A DNA stretch of 64,000 bases, taken from assembly GCF_029836165.1 (NCBI RefSeq), contig NZ_JAOEBG010000013.1, positions 62,001-126,000 on the forward strand, in the 5' to 3' direction. Positions within the stretch are counted from its first letter, which is position 1, and every line of letters starts with the position of its first letter. The notes under the pieces were generated by a model. The model was not told where the DNA came from and searched no databases. It saw only the letters and a list, made by a program, of their open reading frames with translations. The stretch comes from Pseudomonas sp. GD04091. Its GTDB lineage: Bacteria > Pseudomonadota > Gammaproteobacteria > Pseudomonadales > Pseudomonadaceae. Below are positions 47,902 through 57,020 of the stretch, piece after piece. The position numbers were made by a program, and so were the translations under genes.

Positions 47902-49527
47902 ATGCAGTTACGGAACATGAAGATCGGCATTCGCGCAGCGGGCATGTTCGCCTTGCTTGGGGTACTGATCCTGGCCATGGGCCTGATCGCCCTGTATGAA
48001 ACCCGCAGGATGGACAGCGCCACCAACGAGATCCGTGTCAACTGGATGCCTGCGGTGCTAGCCCTGGGCGAGGTCAGCAGCAACCTGGGCCGGGCGCGCG
48101 CGCTCACCCTGCGCAGCGCGCTGGAGGACGGCAGCAGCGCCCGCCACGCCACCCTGGACAGGATCGCTCAGGTCAATCAACAGTTGGAGGGCGACCTCAA
48201 GGCTTACGAGGACACCATCGCCGCGCCCGAGGATCGCGCGCTGTTCGACGCCTTCATGGCGCAAAGCGAACGCTATCACGGCCTGCAGAAGGCCATTCGC
48301 GATGCCGCCGGCAAGGAGCAACTGGACGAAGCCAGGCGCCTGATCAATGGCCCGCTGGCCGAATACGCCGACAGCATGATGAACGCCCTGACGGCCCTGA
48401 TCGACTACAACAGGCAAGAAGCCGAGAAAGCCTCGCTGCGCAGCAGTGCCGCCTCGCACGAAGCCCTGACCCTGATCGTCGGCGCCCTGGTCGTGATCCT
48501 GCTGGCCCTGGTGGCCATCGCCATTCTGCTCACCCGCAGCATCGTCGTGCCCCTGGCCGACGCGGTGGCGGTTGCAGAGCGGGTGGCCAGTGGCGACCTC
48601 ACCCACGATATCGTGGTCGTCGGTCGCGACGAACCGGCCCTGCTGCTGCGCGCCTTGAGCCGCATGCAGCAGAGCCTGCGCGAGACCATCCGCAAGATCG
48701 CCGCCTCGTCCGACCAGCTGGCTTCGGCTTCGGAAGAGCTGCATACCGTTACCGAGGACACCAGCCGTGGCCTGCACCAGCAGAGCGCCGAGATCGACCA
48801 GGCTGCCACCGCGGTCAACCAGATGACCGTGGCCGTGGAGGAAGTCGCCAACAATGCGGTGAGCACCGCCGACGCCTCCAGGGGTGCCGACCAGACCACC
48901 CGCGACGGCCGCGACCAGGTCAACCAGGCCTTGAACTCGATCCAGCTGCTGGTCGAGGACGTCACCGGCACCTCCCACGAAATCGAACAGCTGGCCAGCA
49001 GCGCCAACGAGATCAGTCGGGTACTCGATGTGATCGGCTCGATCGCTGGGCAGACCAATCTGCTGGCGCTGAACGCCGCCATCGAGGCGGCCCGCGCCGG
49101 CGAGGCCGGGCGTGGTTTCGCCGTGGTCGCCGACGAAGTGCGCGCGCTGGCCCACCGGACCCAGCAATCAACAGCGGAGATCGAACAGATGATCGGCGGC
49201 ATCCAGACCGGCACCGAGCGCGCGGTCAACGCGATGCACAGCAGCCAGGGCCGGGCCGGCGGCACACTGGAAGTGGCACAGTCGGCCGGTCAGGCCCTGG
49301 AGCTGATCGCCGAGGCCATCGCCTCGATCAACCAACGCAACCTGGTGATTGCCAGCGCCTCGGAACAGCAGGCCCAGGTGGCCCGGGAAGTGGACCGCAA
49401 CCTGGTGAACATACGCGACCTGGCGACGCAGACCTCGGCCGGCGCCAACCAGACCAGCGCCGCGGCGCAGGATCTTTCACGCCTGGCAGTGGAGCTGAAC
49501 GGGATGGTGGCGCAGTTCAAGGTGTGA
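47902..49527 (+). CDS. methyl-accepting chemotaxis protein (4HB type)
   Basis: This 541-residue chemoreceptor has a first membrane helix near residues 10-30 (IRAAGMFALLGVLILAMGLIALY), a periplasmic four-helix-bundle-like domain, a second membrane helix near 195-217, a HAMP domain (TRSIVVPLADAVAVAERVASGDL) and the long signalling coiled coil with the hairpin IAGQTNLLALNAAIEAARAGEAGRGFAVVADEVR (in parts). It signals through CheA and CheW. No CheR-binding pentapeptide is present at the C-terminus. AAGGAG precedes the ATG. Its ligand is unknown. Confidence 0.95.
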   Translation: MQLRNMKIGIRAAGMFALLGVLILAMGLIALYETRRMDSATNEIRVNWMPAVLALGEVSSNLGRARALTLRSALEDGSSARHATLDRIAQVNQQLEGDLKAYEDTIAAPEDRALFDAFMAQSERYHGLQKAIRDAAGKEQLDEARRLINGPLAEYADSMMNALTALIDYNRQEAEKASLRSSAASHEALTLIVGALVVILLALVAIAILLTRSIVVPLADAVAVAERVASGDLTHDIVVVGRDEPALLLRALSRMQQSLRETIRKIAASSDQLASASEELHTVTEDTSRGLHQQSAEIDQAATAVNQMTVAVEEVANNAVSTADASRGADQTTRDGRDQVNQALNSIQLLVEDVTGTSHEIEQLASSANEISRVLDVIGSIAGQTNLLALNAAIEAARAGEAGRGFAVVADEVRALAHRTQQSTAEIEQMIGGIQTGTERAVNAMHSSQGRAGGTLEVAQSAGQALELIAEAIASINQRNLVIASASEQQAQVAREVDRNLVNIRDLATQTSAGANQTSAAAQDLSRLAVELNGMVAQFKV

Positions 49528-49698
49528 CGACCTGTCGTCAAGCGCAAAGGTGGCTGCGCGTCGGGCCAATTGAAGATGCGCGCCACCTTGGGTCCTTGCT
49601 TCCAGGGCAAAAGTCCTTGTCCCGTCGGCCGCTTTTTCCTGCTTCACGGACTGCCCAGAATCGCGCTCCTGAACCCACCTTCTTCAGGAGATGCTCCC

Positions 49699-50634
49699 AT
49701 GAAAGGCTTCAAGCCCCTGTTGCTCGCCGCCGCCCTGGCCGCCACCGCGCATGCCGCCAGCGCCGCCGCCTGGCAGGATTCCCCCTACGGCAAGCACGAC
49801 GAGATCGGCGCCGCCAACCTGCTCACTCCCGAGGTGGTCATGCAGGCCGTGGGCCTGGTCAAGACCGGCAAGACCTACCCGCTGGCCGTGCCAGTGAGCA
49901 AGGACCTGCCGGCCTTCCGCCACCGCAGCTTCCACCTGTACAACATCCAGCCCGGTGAACAGGCCGGGCAGACCCTGGGCCGCAACAAGTTCAGCTTCAA
50001 CGATGAGCTGGTCAACGCCTGGACCGGTGTCGGCACCCAGCTCAACGGCATCGGGCACATCGGCATCGACAACGTGTACTACAACGGCAACAAGGCCGCC
50101 GACTTCGTCACGGTCGAAGGCGTGACCAAGCTCGGCGTGGAAAAGGTGCCACCGATGGTCACCCGCGGCGTGGTGCTGGACATGACCGCCCACTACGGCC
50201 AGGCCATCGTGCCGGGCGGCACGGCGTTCACCGTCGGCGATATCCAGGCGGTGCTGAAGAAACAACGCATTACCCTGCGCCAGGGCGACGTGGTGCTGTT
50301 CAACACCGGCTGGCTGGAGTTGATCGGCAAGGACAACCAGCAGTTCCTGGCGACCGAGCCGGGTATCGACCTGGCAGCGGCGCGCTGGCTGGCTGACCAG
50401 GGTATCGTGGCCTTCGGCGGCGATACCTGGGCTTCGGAGGTGTACCCCAATCCGACCGGCGAGGAGTTTCCGGTCAACCAGTTCATGCTGGCCCAGCGCG
50501 GGATCTACAACCTGGAGCTGATCGACAGCCGTGCGCTGGTCAAGGACAAGGTGTTCGAGTTTCTGTTCGTGCTCGGGCAGCCGCTGTACAAGGGGTCGAC
50601 CCAGGTCAATGTCAATCCGGTGGCGATCCACTGA
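49699..50634 (+). CDS. periplasmic cyclase family protein (kynurenine formamidase-like)
   Basis: This 311-residue protein has a signal peptide (MKGFKPLLLAAALAATAHAASA) and then a cyclase-fold domain. The motif corresponding to HxGTHxDxPxH reads VGTQLNGIGHIGID, so Gln and Asn stand at positions that are His and Asp in many relatives. Proteins of this branch (with FNDELVNAW, NVYYNGN, GDVVLFNTGW and VNQFMLAQRGIYNLE) hydrolyse amides or lactones, but the exact activity is unknown. I chose the ATG at 49699, preceded by AGGAG; the frame further upstream is non-coding in character. Confidence 0.85.
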   Translation: MKGFKPLLLAAALAATAHAASAAAWQDSPYGKHDEIGAANLLTPEVVMQAVGLVKTGKTYPLAVPVSKDLPAFRHRSFHLYNIQPGEQAGQTLGRNKFSFNDELVNAWTGVGTQLNGIGHIGIDNVYYNGNKAADFVTVEGVTKLGVEKVPPMVTRGVVLDMTAHYGQAIVPGGTAFTVGDIQAVLKKQRITLRQGDVVLFNTGWLELIGKDNQQFLATEPGIDLAAARWLADQGIVAFGGDTWASEVYPNPTGEEFPVNQFMLAQRGIYNLELIDSRALVKDKVFEFLFVLGQPLYKGSTQVNVNPVAIH

Positions 50635-50647
50635 CCTTCATTCATTA

Positions 50648-50698
50648 GGGCTGCTTCGCAGCCCATCGCGGGCAAGCCCGCTTCCACAGGGGAAGCGG
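50648..50698. repeat. REP element with hairpins between convergent genes
   Basis: GGGCTGC-TTC-GCAGCCC (50648-50664) is a tight hairpin, then ATCGCGGGCAAGCCCGC (50665-50681) is a REP core, and CCGCTTCC (50678-50685) pairs with GGAAGCGG (50691-50698). It is related to the REP sequences at 16860 and 31435. It separates the convergent cyclase-family and membrane-protein genes and can act as a bidirectional stop. Confidence 0.85.
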
Positions 50699-50702
50699 CG
50701 CT

Positions 50703-51485
50703 TCATGAGCGTGCCACACCCACCATGCCTTTGCGCCGTCGTGCCAGGCAGGCATAGCCCAGCCACGACATCCCCGCCAGCAATACGGCGAACAGCCCGA
50801 CCACCAACTGGCTGTAACGCGCCAGCCATGCCGGGAAGCCGATCACCTCTCGATACACCTGGATGTCGGCGCTGCCATCCTCGGAGCGAATGCTGATGCC
50901 GCCCTGGCGGATCTGCGAATAGTCGCTGTCGAAGTACACCCAGACCTTGCTCTCGCTCATGCCGTCGATAGCCGGGATTTCGATGAGGTTGGTCGGCGCC
51001 TGGACCAGCGTGTCGTTGCCGGCTGCGTCGCGCATCTGCACCAGGCCCCTGGCCGGCAGGCGGATCTGTACGACCTTGGCCGGCTCCGGGCCCGGATTGG
51101 CGAGTTCGATCAACAGGCCGGTGCGATGGTCCACCAACCCGGCCTCGAAGGGCCTGGCGAACAATTGCAGGTACGGCGCCTGGGCCAGTTCCAGCAGTTT
51201 GTCGATCTGCGCATGGTCGAGCGTGCCGGCGCCGATCTCGCTGATGCGGGCATGCAGACGCTCGTACTTGAGCAGGTCGTTGCTCTGGCTTACCCGCTCG
51301 TTGAACTGGCCGGGGTAGGTCAGATGGGCGTAGGTCAGGCGCGCCTGCAGACGGTGGTCATCGCCCAGCGCGGCATGAAGGCCGGCCGCGACGGCCGCGA
51401 CGACCAGCAAGCCCACGAGGGATTTACCGACTTTTTCCCAGCTCACCTTGAGGGTTCCTTGTAGTGCGGTGTTGAACAGACGCAA
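50703..51485 (-). CDS. membrane-anchored protein of unknown function, two transmembrane segments
   Basis: This 260-residue protein has an N-terminal helix (VGKSLVGLLVVAAVAAGLHA) and a C-terminal helix (YSQLVVGLFAVLLAGMSWLG) with a cytoplasmic tail RRRKG. The 180-residue part between them is probably periplasmic and beta-rich (QIRLPARGLVQMRDAAGND). No known domain is recognised. It stands alone. The REP element follows its stop. Confidence 0.7.
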   Translation of the reverse strand: MRLFNTALQGTLKVSWEKVGKSLVGLLVVAAVAAGLHAALGDDHRLQARLTYAHLTYPGQFNERVSQSNDLLKYERLHARISEIGAGTLDHAQIDKLLELAQAPYLQLFARPFEAGLVDHRTGLLIELANPGPEPAKVVQIRLPARGLVQMRDAAGNDTLVQAPTNLIEIPAIDGMSESKVWVYFDSDYSQIRQGGISIRSEDGSADIQVYREVIGFPAWLARYSQLVVGLFAVLLAGMSWLGYACLARRRKGMVGVARS

Positions 51486-51553
51486 TCAGCGGCAAAGGGT
51501 GCCAAGAACCTGGAGTTCGGGCAAGGCCCAACGGACCTAGCACATGCAGAGCA

Positions 51554-52300
51554 TCACCCCCGCGCTAGCAATCCCGGCACCGCCACCAGCAGCATCGCGA
51601 TGCCCGAAAGGGTCAACAGCCCCAACACGATGCGTCGAAACGCCAATTCGCTGATCCCCAGATACAACCGCGTCCCCAGCACTGTCGGCAGCAACATCGC
51701 CAACGCCACCACGGCAAACGAAGGCAGCAGCGCAGCTGTCACCAGCCCGCTGCCCAGGTAGGTGAGCATGGTCACCGCCAGCATCGACAGGTTGAAGTTC
51801 TGGATCACCGCGCGCTGGGTATCGCGCTCGAAGCCGCGCAAGGTGCACCAGAGCGTGGGCACCGTGCCGGTGAAGCCGCCGATACCGCCCAGCACGCCGC
51901 CGACCATGCCCACCGCGCCGTCCGCCAGGCGCCCGCCCTGCAGACGCGGCAAACGCGGTGCCAGCAGCATCAGCGGACACCACACCACCAGCAAGGTGCC
52001 GAACACCGCCTTGAACCACAGCATGTCGAGGTACGGCAGTACCCAGACACCTAGTGGAATGCCCGCCAGGCCGCCCAGCACGAAGGGCCACAGCAAGGCC
52101 CAGCTGAAGCCCCGGCGCACACTGAACACGGCGATCAACTGGCCGGTGAGGCTGCCGAAGACGGTCAGCACTGCCGCCACCCGAGGCTCCAGCCCCCAGG
52201 CCCAGAACGACATCGCCACCATGCCGAAGGCAAAGCCGGACAGGCCCTGGACGAAGCCGGCGACGATGGCGCCAAGGGCGATGAGGTAGAGCGGGTCCAT
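51554..52300 (-). CDS. TauE/SafE family membrane protein (sulfite exporter-like)
   Basis: This 248-residue protein has about eight hydrophobic segments with LIALGAIVAGFVQGLSGFAFGMVAMSFWAWGLEP at the start (in parts) and GVLGGIGGFTGTVPTLW in the middle, the glycine-rich repeat of TauE/SafE exporters. It may export sulfite or an organosulfonate. AGGAAG precedes the ATG at 52300. The divergent gene is O-acetylhomoserine sulfhydrylase, so a sulfur theme is plausible but unproven. Confidence 0.88.
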   Translation of the reverse strand: MDPLYLIALGAIVAGFVQGLSGFAFGMVAMSFWAWGLEPRVAAVLTVFGSLTGQLIAVFSVRRGFSWALLWPFVLGGLAGIPLGVWVLPYLDMLWFKAVFGTLLVVWCPLMLLAPRLPRLQGGRLADGAVGMVGGVLGGIGGFTGTVPTLWCTLRGFERDTQRAVIQNFNLSMLAVTMLTYLGSGLVTAALLPSFAVVALAMLLPTVLGTRLYLGISELAFRRIVLGLLTLSGIAMLLVAVPGLLARG

Positions 52301-52450
52301 GGAAGCTTCCTGCCTGTGTCGAGTGGCGAGGATTCCCCATCGGGCAAGGGTTGTCCATCCCCGGCGCGACGTCGAGCCATGGCCCTTGACCACCGCGCCT
52401 GCACCGCCCCATGCTCAGCCGCTTCCACCCCACGCTCAAGGAACGACCGC

Positions 52451-53728
52451 ATGAAGCTGGAAACACTCGCCATCCACGCGGGCTTCAGCCCCGACCCGAC
52501 CACCAGGGCCGTGGCCGTGCCGATCTACCAGACCACCTCGTTCGCCTTCGACGACACCCAGCACGGTGCCGACCTGTTCGACCTGAAGGTGGCCGGCAAC
52601 ATCTACTCGCGCATCATGAATCCCACCAACGATGTGCTCGAGCAGCGCATGGCCGCGCTCGAGGGGGGCGTAGGAGCGCTGGCCGTGGCCTCGGGCATGG
52701 CCGCCATCACCTACGCCATCCAGACCGTCGCCGAGGCCGGCGACAACATCGTCTCGGTGGCCAAGCTGTATGGCGGCACCTACAACCTGCTGGCCCACAC
52801 CCTGCCGCGCATGGGCATCCACACTCGCTTCGCCGCCCACGACGACATCGCCGCCCTCGAGGCGCTGATCGACGACCGCACCAAGGCAGTGTTCTGCGAA
52901 TCCATCGGCAACCCGGCCGGCAATATCGTCGATATCGCCGCCCTGGCCGAAGCCGCCCACCGCCACGGCGTGCCGCTGATCGTCGACAACACCGTGGCCA
53001 CGCCGATCCTCTGCCGCCCGTTCGAGCACGGCGCCGATATCGTCGTGCACTCGCTGACCAAGTACATCGGCGGCCACGGCACCAGCATCGGCGGCATCGT
53101 CATCGACTCGGGCAAGTTCCCCTGGGCCGAGAACAAGGAACGCTTCGCCCTGCTCAACACCCCTGACCCGTCCTACCATGGCGTCACCTACACCGAAGCC
53201 TTCGGCCCCGCCGCCTTCATCGGCCGTTGCCGCGTGGTGCCGCTGCGCAACACCGGTGCCGCGCTGTCGCCGTTCAACGCCTTCCTGATCCTGCAAGGCC
53301 TGGAGACCCTGGCGCTGCGCATGGAGCGCCATACCGAGAACGCGCTCAAGGTCGCCCATTACCTGCAAGCGCACGAACAAGTGGCCTGGGTGAAATATGC
53401 CGGATTGCCGGACCATCCCGAGCATGCACTGGCGCGGCGCTACACCGCTGGCAAGCCGGCGTCGATCCTGTCGTTCGGCATCCAGGGCGGCCAGGCGGCC
53501 GGCGCACGCTTCATCGACGCGCTGCAACTGGTGGTGCGCCTGGTGAACATCGGTGACGCCAAGTCGCTGGCCTGCCACCCCGCCTCCACCACCCATCGCC
53601 AGCTCAACGACGAAGAGCTGGAAAAGGCCGGCGTGCCGCGAGACATGGTGCGCCTGTCGATCGGTATCGAGCACAGCGACGACATCATCGCCGACCTCGC
53701 CCAGGCGCTCGAGGCCAGCCGCGGCTGA
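52451..53728 (+). CDS. metY: O-acetylhomoserine aminocarboxypropyltransferase (sulfhydrylase)
   Basis: This 425-residue PLP enzyme of the Cys/Met metabolism family starts MKLETLAIHAGFSPDPTTRAVAVPIYQTTSFAFDD (in parts) and has the PLP lysine in VVHSLTKYIGGHGTSIGG. The length and the GSAFDDTQHG-like start favour O-acetylhomoserine sulfhydrylase over cystathionine gamma-synthase. It makes homocysteine from O-acetylhomoserine and sulfide. AAGGA precedes the ATG. The TauE/SafE gene is divergent, and a membrane protein gene follows by 63 bases. Confidence 0.92.
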   Translation: MKLETLAIHAGFSPDPTTRAVAVPIYQTTSFAFDDTQHGADLFDLKVAGNIYSRIMNPTNDVLEQRMAALEGGVGALAVASGMAAITYAIQTVAEAGDNIVSVAKLYGGTYNLLAHTLPRMGIHTRFAAHDDIAALEALIDDRTKAVFCESIGNPAGNIVDIAALAEAAHRHGVPLIVDNTVATPILCRPFEHGADIVVHSLTKYIGGHGTSIGGIVIDSGKFPWAENKERFALLNTPDPSYHGVTYTEAFGPAAFIGRCRVVPLRNTGAALSPFNAFLILQGLETLALRMERHTENALKVAHYLQAHEQVAWVKYAGLPDHPEHALARRYTAGKPASILSFGIQGGQAAGARFIDALQLVVRLVNIGDAKSLACHPASTTHRQLNDEELEKAGVPRDMVRLSIGIEHSDDIIADLAQALEASRG

Positions 53729-53791
53729 CATGACGCGCCCCACCCGATACCAACGGCGGGCGTCCCCCTGGCAATAGCGGATATCCACGCA

Positions 53792-54574
53792 ATGACGCTG
53801 TTCTACCTGAAACTCATCGTCACCCCGCTGCTGATGTGGGCCATCTCCCTCGCCTCGCGCCGTTGGGGTGGCCTGCTGGGCGGGTTGCTGTCCGGATTGC
53901 CGATCACCTCGGCGCTGGTGATGACCTTCCTGTCCCTGGAACAGGGCACCGGCTTCGCCCTGGGCGCGGTGCCCGGCGCGCTCGGCGGCCTGGCGGCGGT
54001 GCAGGCCACCTACACCTTCTACCTGTTCGCCACGCGCAAGCTCGGCATTGCCCCGACCGTACTGCTGGCGCTCCTGTTCTATGGCCTGGCCGCCTATGCC
54101 TTCACCCACTGGGGCACACTGGCCCTGTCGATCGTCGTGGCGCTGCTGCTCATCGGCGTGCTGATCCGTGCCAGTGGCCGCGAGCCCAAGCCCGACACCC
54201 TCGCCCGTCCCCGGCATCGATACTGGGAGATACCCCTGCGCATGGTGTCTGCCACCGGCCTGCTGATGATCACCACCAGCCTGGCCAGCTGGCTGGGCCC
54301 GGCCACCAGCGGGATGCTGGCGCCGATCCCGGTGATTGCCTGGCCGTTGGTGGTGTTCGCCCATGTGCAGGGTGGCCGCGCCGGGATGGCGGCGATGGTG
54401 CGCGGCAATGCCATTGGCGCGGTGGGAGTGATTGCGTTCTACCTGACGATGGCGGGGTTGCTCGAGCGTCTCGGGATCGCCGTGACCATCGGCCTGGCGA
54501 TGGCCGTGGCGGTCGCGCTGACCGTCGCCCTGGCGGCAGCTTTGCGCCGTGGTCGGGCAGATCATCTGAAGTGA
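53792..54574 (+). CDS. multi-pass membrane protein of unknown function
   Basis: This 260-residue protein has about eight hydrophobic segments and short charged loops, with GREPKPDTLARPRHRYWE the longest polar stretch. It has internal symmetry of two halves (LLGGLLSGLPITSALVMTF and MLAPIPVIAWPLVVFAH), reminiscent of GlpM-like or DUF-type membrane proteins. The family is not certain. It follows metY by 63 bases and could be co-transcribed. Confidence 0.75.
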   Translation: MTLFYLKLIVTPLLMWAISLASRRWGGLLGGLLSGLPITSALVMTFLSLEQGTGFALGAVPGALGGLAAVQATYTFYLFATRKLGIAPTVLLALLFYGLAAYAFTHWGTLALSIVVALLLIGVLIRASGREPKPDTLARPRHRYWEIPLRMVSATGLLMITTSLASWLGPATSGMLAPIPVIAWPLVVFAHVQGGRAGMAAMVRGNAIGAVGVIAFYLTMAGLLERLGIAVTIGLAMAVAVALTVALAAALRRGRADHLK

Positions 54575-54621
54575 ACGCTGTGCAAGCGGATCGACCTGCG
54601 GTGCCTGCTTCGCGGGTGCGG

Positions 54622-55230
54622 TTACCTCAACTGCCCCACGACCAGTCCCAGCGCGATCACGATCATCACCACCCCTGACACTCGCCCGACCAGGCGCGCC
54701 GCCGCCGGCCGGGTGCGCAGCAGCGCCTTGGCGCCATAGCCCACCATCAGGTAGATCACCAGCGAACTGCACAGGTGCACCAGCCCCAGCAAGAGGATCT
54801 GCAGCGGCAGCGGCCAGCTCGACTGCGGGTCGGTGAACTGCGGCAACAGCGCCAGGAACAACAGGAACACCTTGGGGTTCAGCCCGCTGACGCAGAACCC
54901 CTTGAACGCCCAGCGCGACCCCGAATCCGCACCACCCTGCTCGCCCGCCTCGGGCACCGCCGGGTTGAGCAGCAGGTTGCCGCCCAGCCAGAGCAGGTAG
55001 ACACAGCCCGCCAACGTCAACAGGGTCAGCGCCAGCGGATGCCCGGCGAGCAAGCTACCGACACCGGCCGCGACCACCAGGGTGGCGAGGAAATGCCCCG
55101 AGAGCATCCCGGCCACCGCCGGCATTACCCAGCGGCCACGCATGCCGGCGGAGATGGCATAGGCCCAGTCGGCGCCGGGGGTGATCACGAACAGGAAGGA
55201 CACGGCCCAGAACGCCGCCAATACACTCAT
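54622..55230 (-). CDS. LysE family translocator
   Basis: This 202-residue protein has about six membrane helices. It opens SVLAAFWAVSFLFVITPGADWAYAISAGMRG, where TPGADW is the LysE-family motif, and has the second block VSGLNPKVFLLFLALLPQF. It exports an amino acid or similar metabolite. A divergent Lrp/AsnC gene lies 118 bp away, the usual arrangement for a regulator and its exporter. I chose the ATG at 55230; a GTG six bases upstream is possible. It is convergent with the membrane protein gene at 53792. Confidence 0.92.
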   Translation of the reverse strand: MSVLAAFWAVSFLFVITPGADWAYAISAGMRGRWVMPAVAGMLSGHFLATLVVAAGVGSLLAGHPLALTLLTLAGCVYLLWLGGNLLLNPAVPEAGEQGGADSGSRWAFKGFCVSGLNPKVFLLFLALLPQFTDPQSSWPLPLQILLLGLVHLCSSLVIYLMVGYGAKALLRTRPAAARLVGRVSGVVMIVIALGLVVGQLR

Positions 55231-55348
55231 GGTCACTTCGAATCTTCCTTTCACACGGGTTTCGATGGAAGAAAGATTACGGATATCGTTCGGGGATTTT
55301 CTTTCGTATATTTCCTGATCACGCCTAACTTGTGGAAGATTCTCCCCA

Positions 55349-55801
55349 ATGGACAGAACCGACCGAAAGATCCTTGCCGAACTACAGAAAGACGGCCGCC
55401 TCTCGGTGACCGAACTGGCCGACCGCGTCGGCCTGAGCCTGTCACCCTGCCATCGCCGGCTCAAGGCGCTGGAAGAGTCCGCTGCGATCCTCGGCTATCA
55501 CGCGCGCCTGGCGCCTGCCGCCCTGGGCCTGAATTTCGCCGCCCTGGTGTTCGTCACCCTGCGTGAGGTGACCCGCCAGCCGGTGGCGGATTTCGAGGCG
55601 GCGCTGGGGGAGATCCCGCAGATCGTCGAGGCGCAGCGGCTGTTCGGTGATCCGGACTACCTGCTGCATGTGGTGGCCAAGGACCTGCCGGCGTTCCAGA
55701 AGCTGTACGACGAACAGCTGACCAGCATTCCCAATGTCAAGCGGCTGAGCTCGACACTGGTGATGAAAGAGGTGATCCAGGACCGCTTGCTGCCGATGTG
55801 A
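55349..55801 (+). CDS. Lrp/AsnC family regulator
   Basis: This 150-residue protein has an N-terminal HTH (MDRTDRKILAELQKDGRLSVTELADRVGLSLSPCHRRLKALE in parts) and a C-terminal RAM ligand-binding domain (VTRQPVADFEAALGEIPQIVEAQRLFGDPDYLLHVVAKD in parts). It senses an amino acid and probably activates the divergent LysE exporter. The divergent gap of 118 bp contains A/T-rich half-sites such as GAAGAAAGATTACGG and TTTTCTTTCG that could form an Lrp dyad. Confidence 0.93.
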   Translation: MDRTDRKILAELQKDGRLSVTELADRVGLSLSPCHRRLKALEESAAILGYHARLAPAALGLNFAALVFVTLREVTRQPVADFEAALGEIPQIVEAQRLFGDPDYLLHVVAKDLPAFQKLYDEQLTSIPNVKRLSSTLVMKEVIQDRLLPM

Positions 55802-55831
55802 CGGCCGCCCGGCTGCCGCGACCGAAGCGCG

Positions 55832-56845
55832 TCACGCCGCCCCCGTGCGCTTTGCCCGGTAACTGCCCGGGCTCTGTCCGGTCCACTTCTTGAAGGCCCG
55901 GTGAAACGCGCTGGGCTCCTGGAAGCCGGTGTGCTCGGCGATCTCGGCAATGCTCAGGCAGCCTTCGCGCAACAGTTCGAAGGCCATGGCCCGACGCACC
56001 TCGTCCTTGATCTGCTGATACGAGCGCCCTTCCCGCTCCAACTGCCGACGGAAACTGCTGGCGCTCAGTGCCTGCCGCTCGGCCATCGCATGGAGTGTCG
56101 GCCATTGCCCGAAATGCCGCGCACGCAGGTGCCGATAGACCTGCGCCGCCAGACCGTTCTGGTAACGAAAGCGAATCACCAGTCCTTGCGGGGCGCTGCG
56201 CAGGAAGCTCTTCAGCGCGGCCAGGTCCTGCACCACCGGCAGGCGCAACCAGGCACTGTCGAACTCCACCTCGGTGCGGCCACTGCCCAGGCGCAGGTCC
56301 GGCCCCCAGAGCAATGCATCGTCCTCCTGGGCCGGACGCGCCAGCGCCAGCTCGGTACGGTCGATGACGATGCGCCGACCGGCCAGCCAGCACAACAGCC
56401 CGATCACCAGCACCAGGTAGGTTTCCTCGGCATACACCCGGGTCAACGGGTCGACGATGGTCGACTGGATAGCGATCACCGCCCGGGGGCCACGCACCGT
56501 CACGCTGCCGCGCAAATCACGCAGGAACAGGGCAAAGCTAGCCAGGCACTGGCGCAGTGCCTTGTCCAGGTTGGGCTCCTGAATCAGCCCACGACAGATC
56601 AGGGCAAAGCTGCCCAGTGGCATGCCATGGCTGTCGAGGTGGAAGAATTCGTCACGCAGTTCGTCGATCAGCGCCAGCCACAGCTGGGCAAAGGCCTTGG
56701 CCGGTACCCGCGCCCCCGGTTGCATCAGCACCTGCGGATCGATACCCACCGCGCGCAGGTGGGCGTCGCGGGCCTGTGGCCGGTCGCGCAAGGCGTGGAG
56801 CATGGCATTGAGGAAGTACACCGCGACTGTGTCGCTATCGCGCAT
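55832..56845 (-). CDS. AraC family regulator (OruR/ArgR-like layout)
   Basis: This 337-residue protein has an arabinose-binding-like N-terminal domain (QVLMQPGARVPAKAFAQLWLALIDELRDEFFHLD) and a C-terminal AraC double HTH (MAERQALSASSFRRQLEREGRSYQQIKDEV and IAEIAEHTGFQEPSAFHRAFKKWTGQSPGSYR). It is transcribed away from the thiolase gene, with a 175-bp shared gap, so it probably controls the thiolase and 3-hydroxyacyl-CoA dehydrogenase genes. The start at 56845 gives MRDSDTVAVY, typical of the family. Confidence 0.9.
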   Translation of the reverse strand: MRDSDTVAVYFLNAMLHALRDRPQARDAHLRAVGIDPQVLMQPGARVPAKAFAQLWLALIDELRDEFFHLDSHGMPLGSFALICRGLIQEPNLDKALRQCLASFALFLRDLRGSVTVRGPRAVIAIQSTIVDPLTRVYAEETYLVLVIGLLCWLAGRRIVIDRTELALARPAQEDDALLWGPDLRLGSGRTEVEFDSAWLRLPVVQDLAALKSFLRSAPQGLVIRFRYQNGLAAQVYRHLRARHFGQWPTLHAMAERQALSASSFRRQLEREGRSYQQIKDEVRRAMAFELLREGCLSIAEIAEHTGFQEPSAFHRAFKKWTGQSPGSYRAKRTGAA

Positions 56846-57020
56846 GGCAAGCGTCCGCTGTCTATGCTGAGTGGCAAAAAATGCCAGGTTGACTGAACAG
56901 ATCCGGCATAGGCCGCCCGCAGGCCTTTGCCTAGACTCGATCCACCTCAGGGGTAGTAGAAGGTGCGGCGGCCATTCTCGCAGAGCCGCCCCCACCCCGC
57001 CATATGCAAACGGAGCCCTC

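Noticed and set aside
52436..54772. A 778-codon open frame on the minus strand across metY and the following membrane-protein gene
   Set aside because: It has composition typical of antisense GC-rich frames (Gly, Gln, His, Arg) and no domain; the plus-strand genes have clear families.
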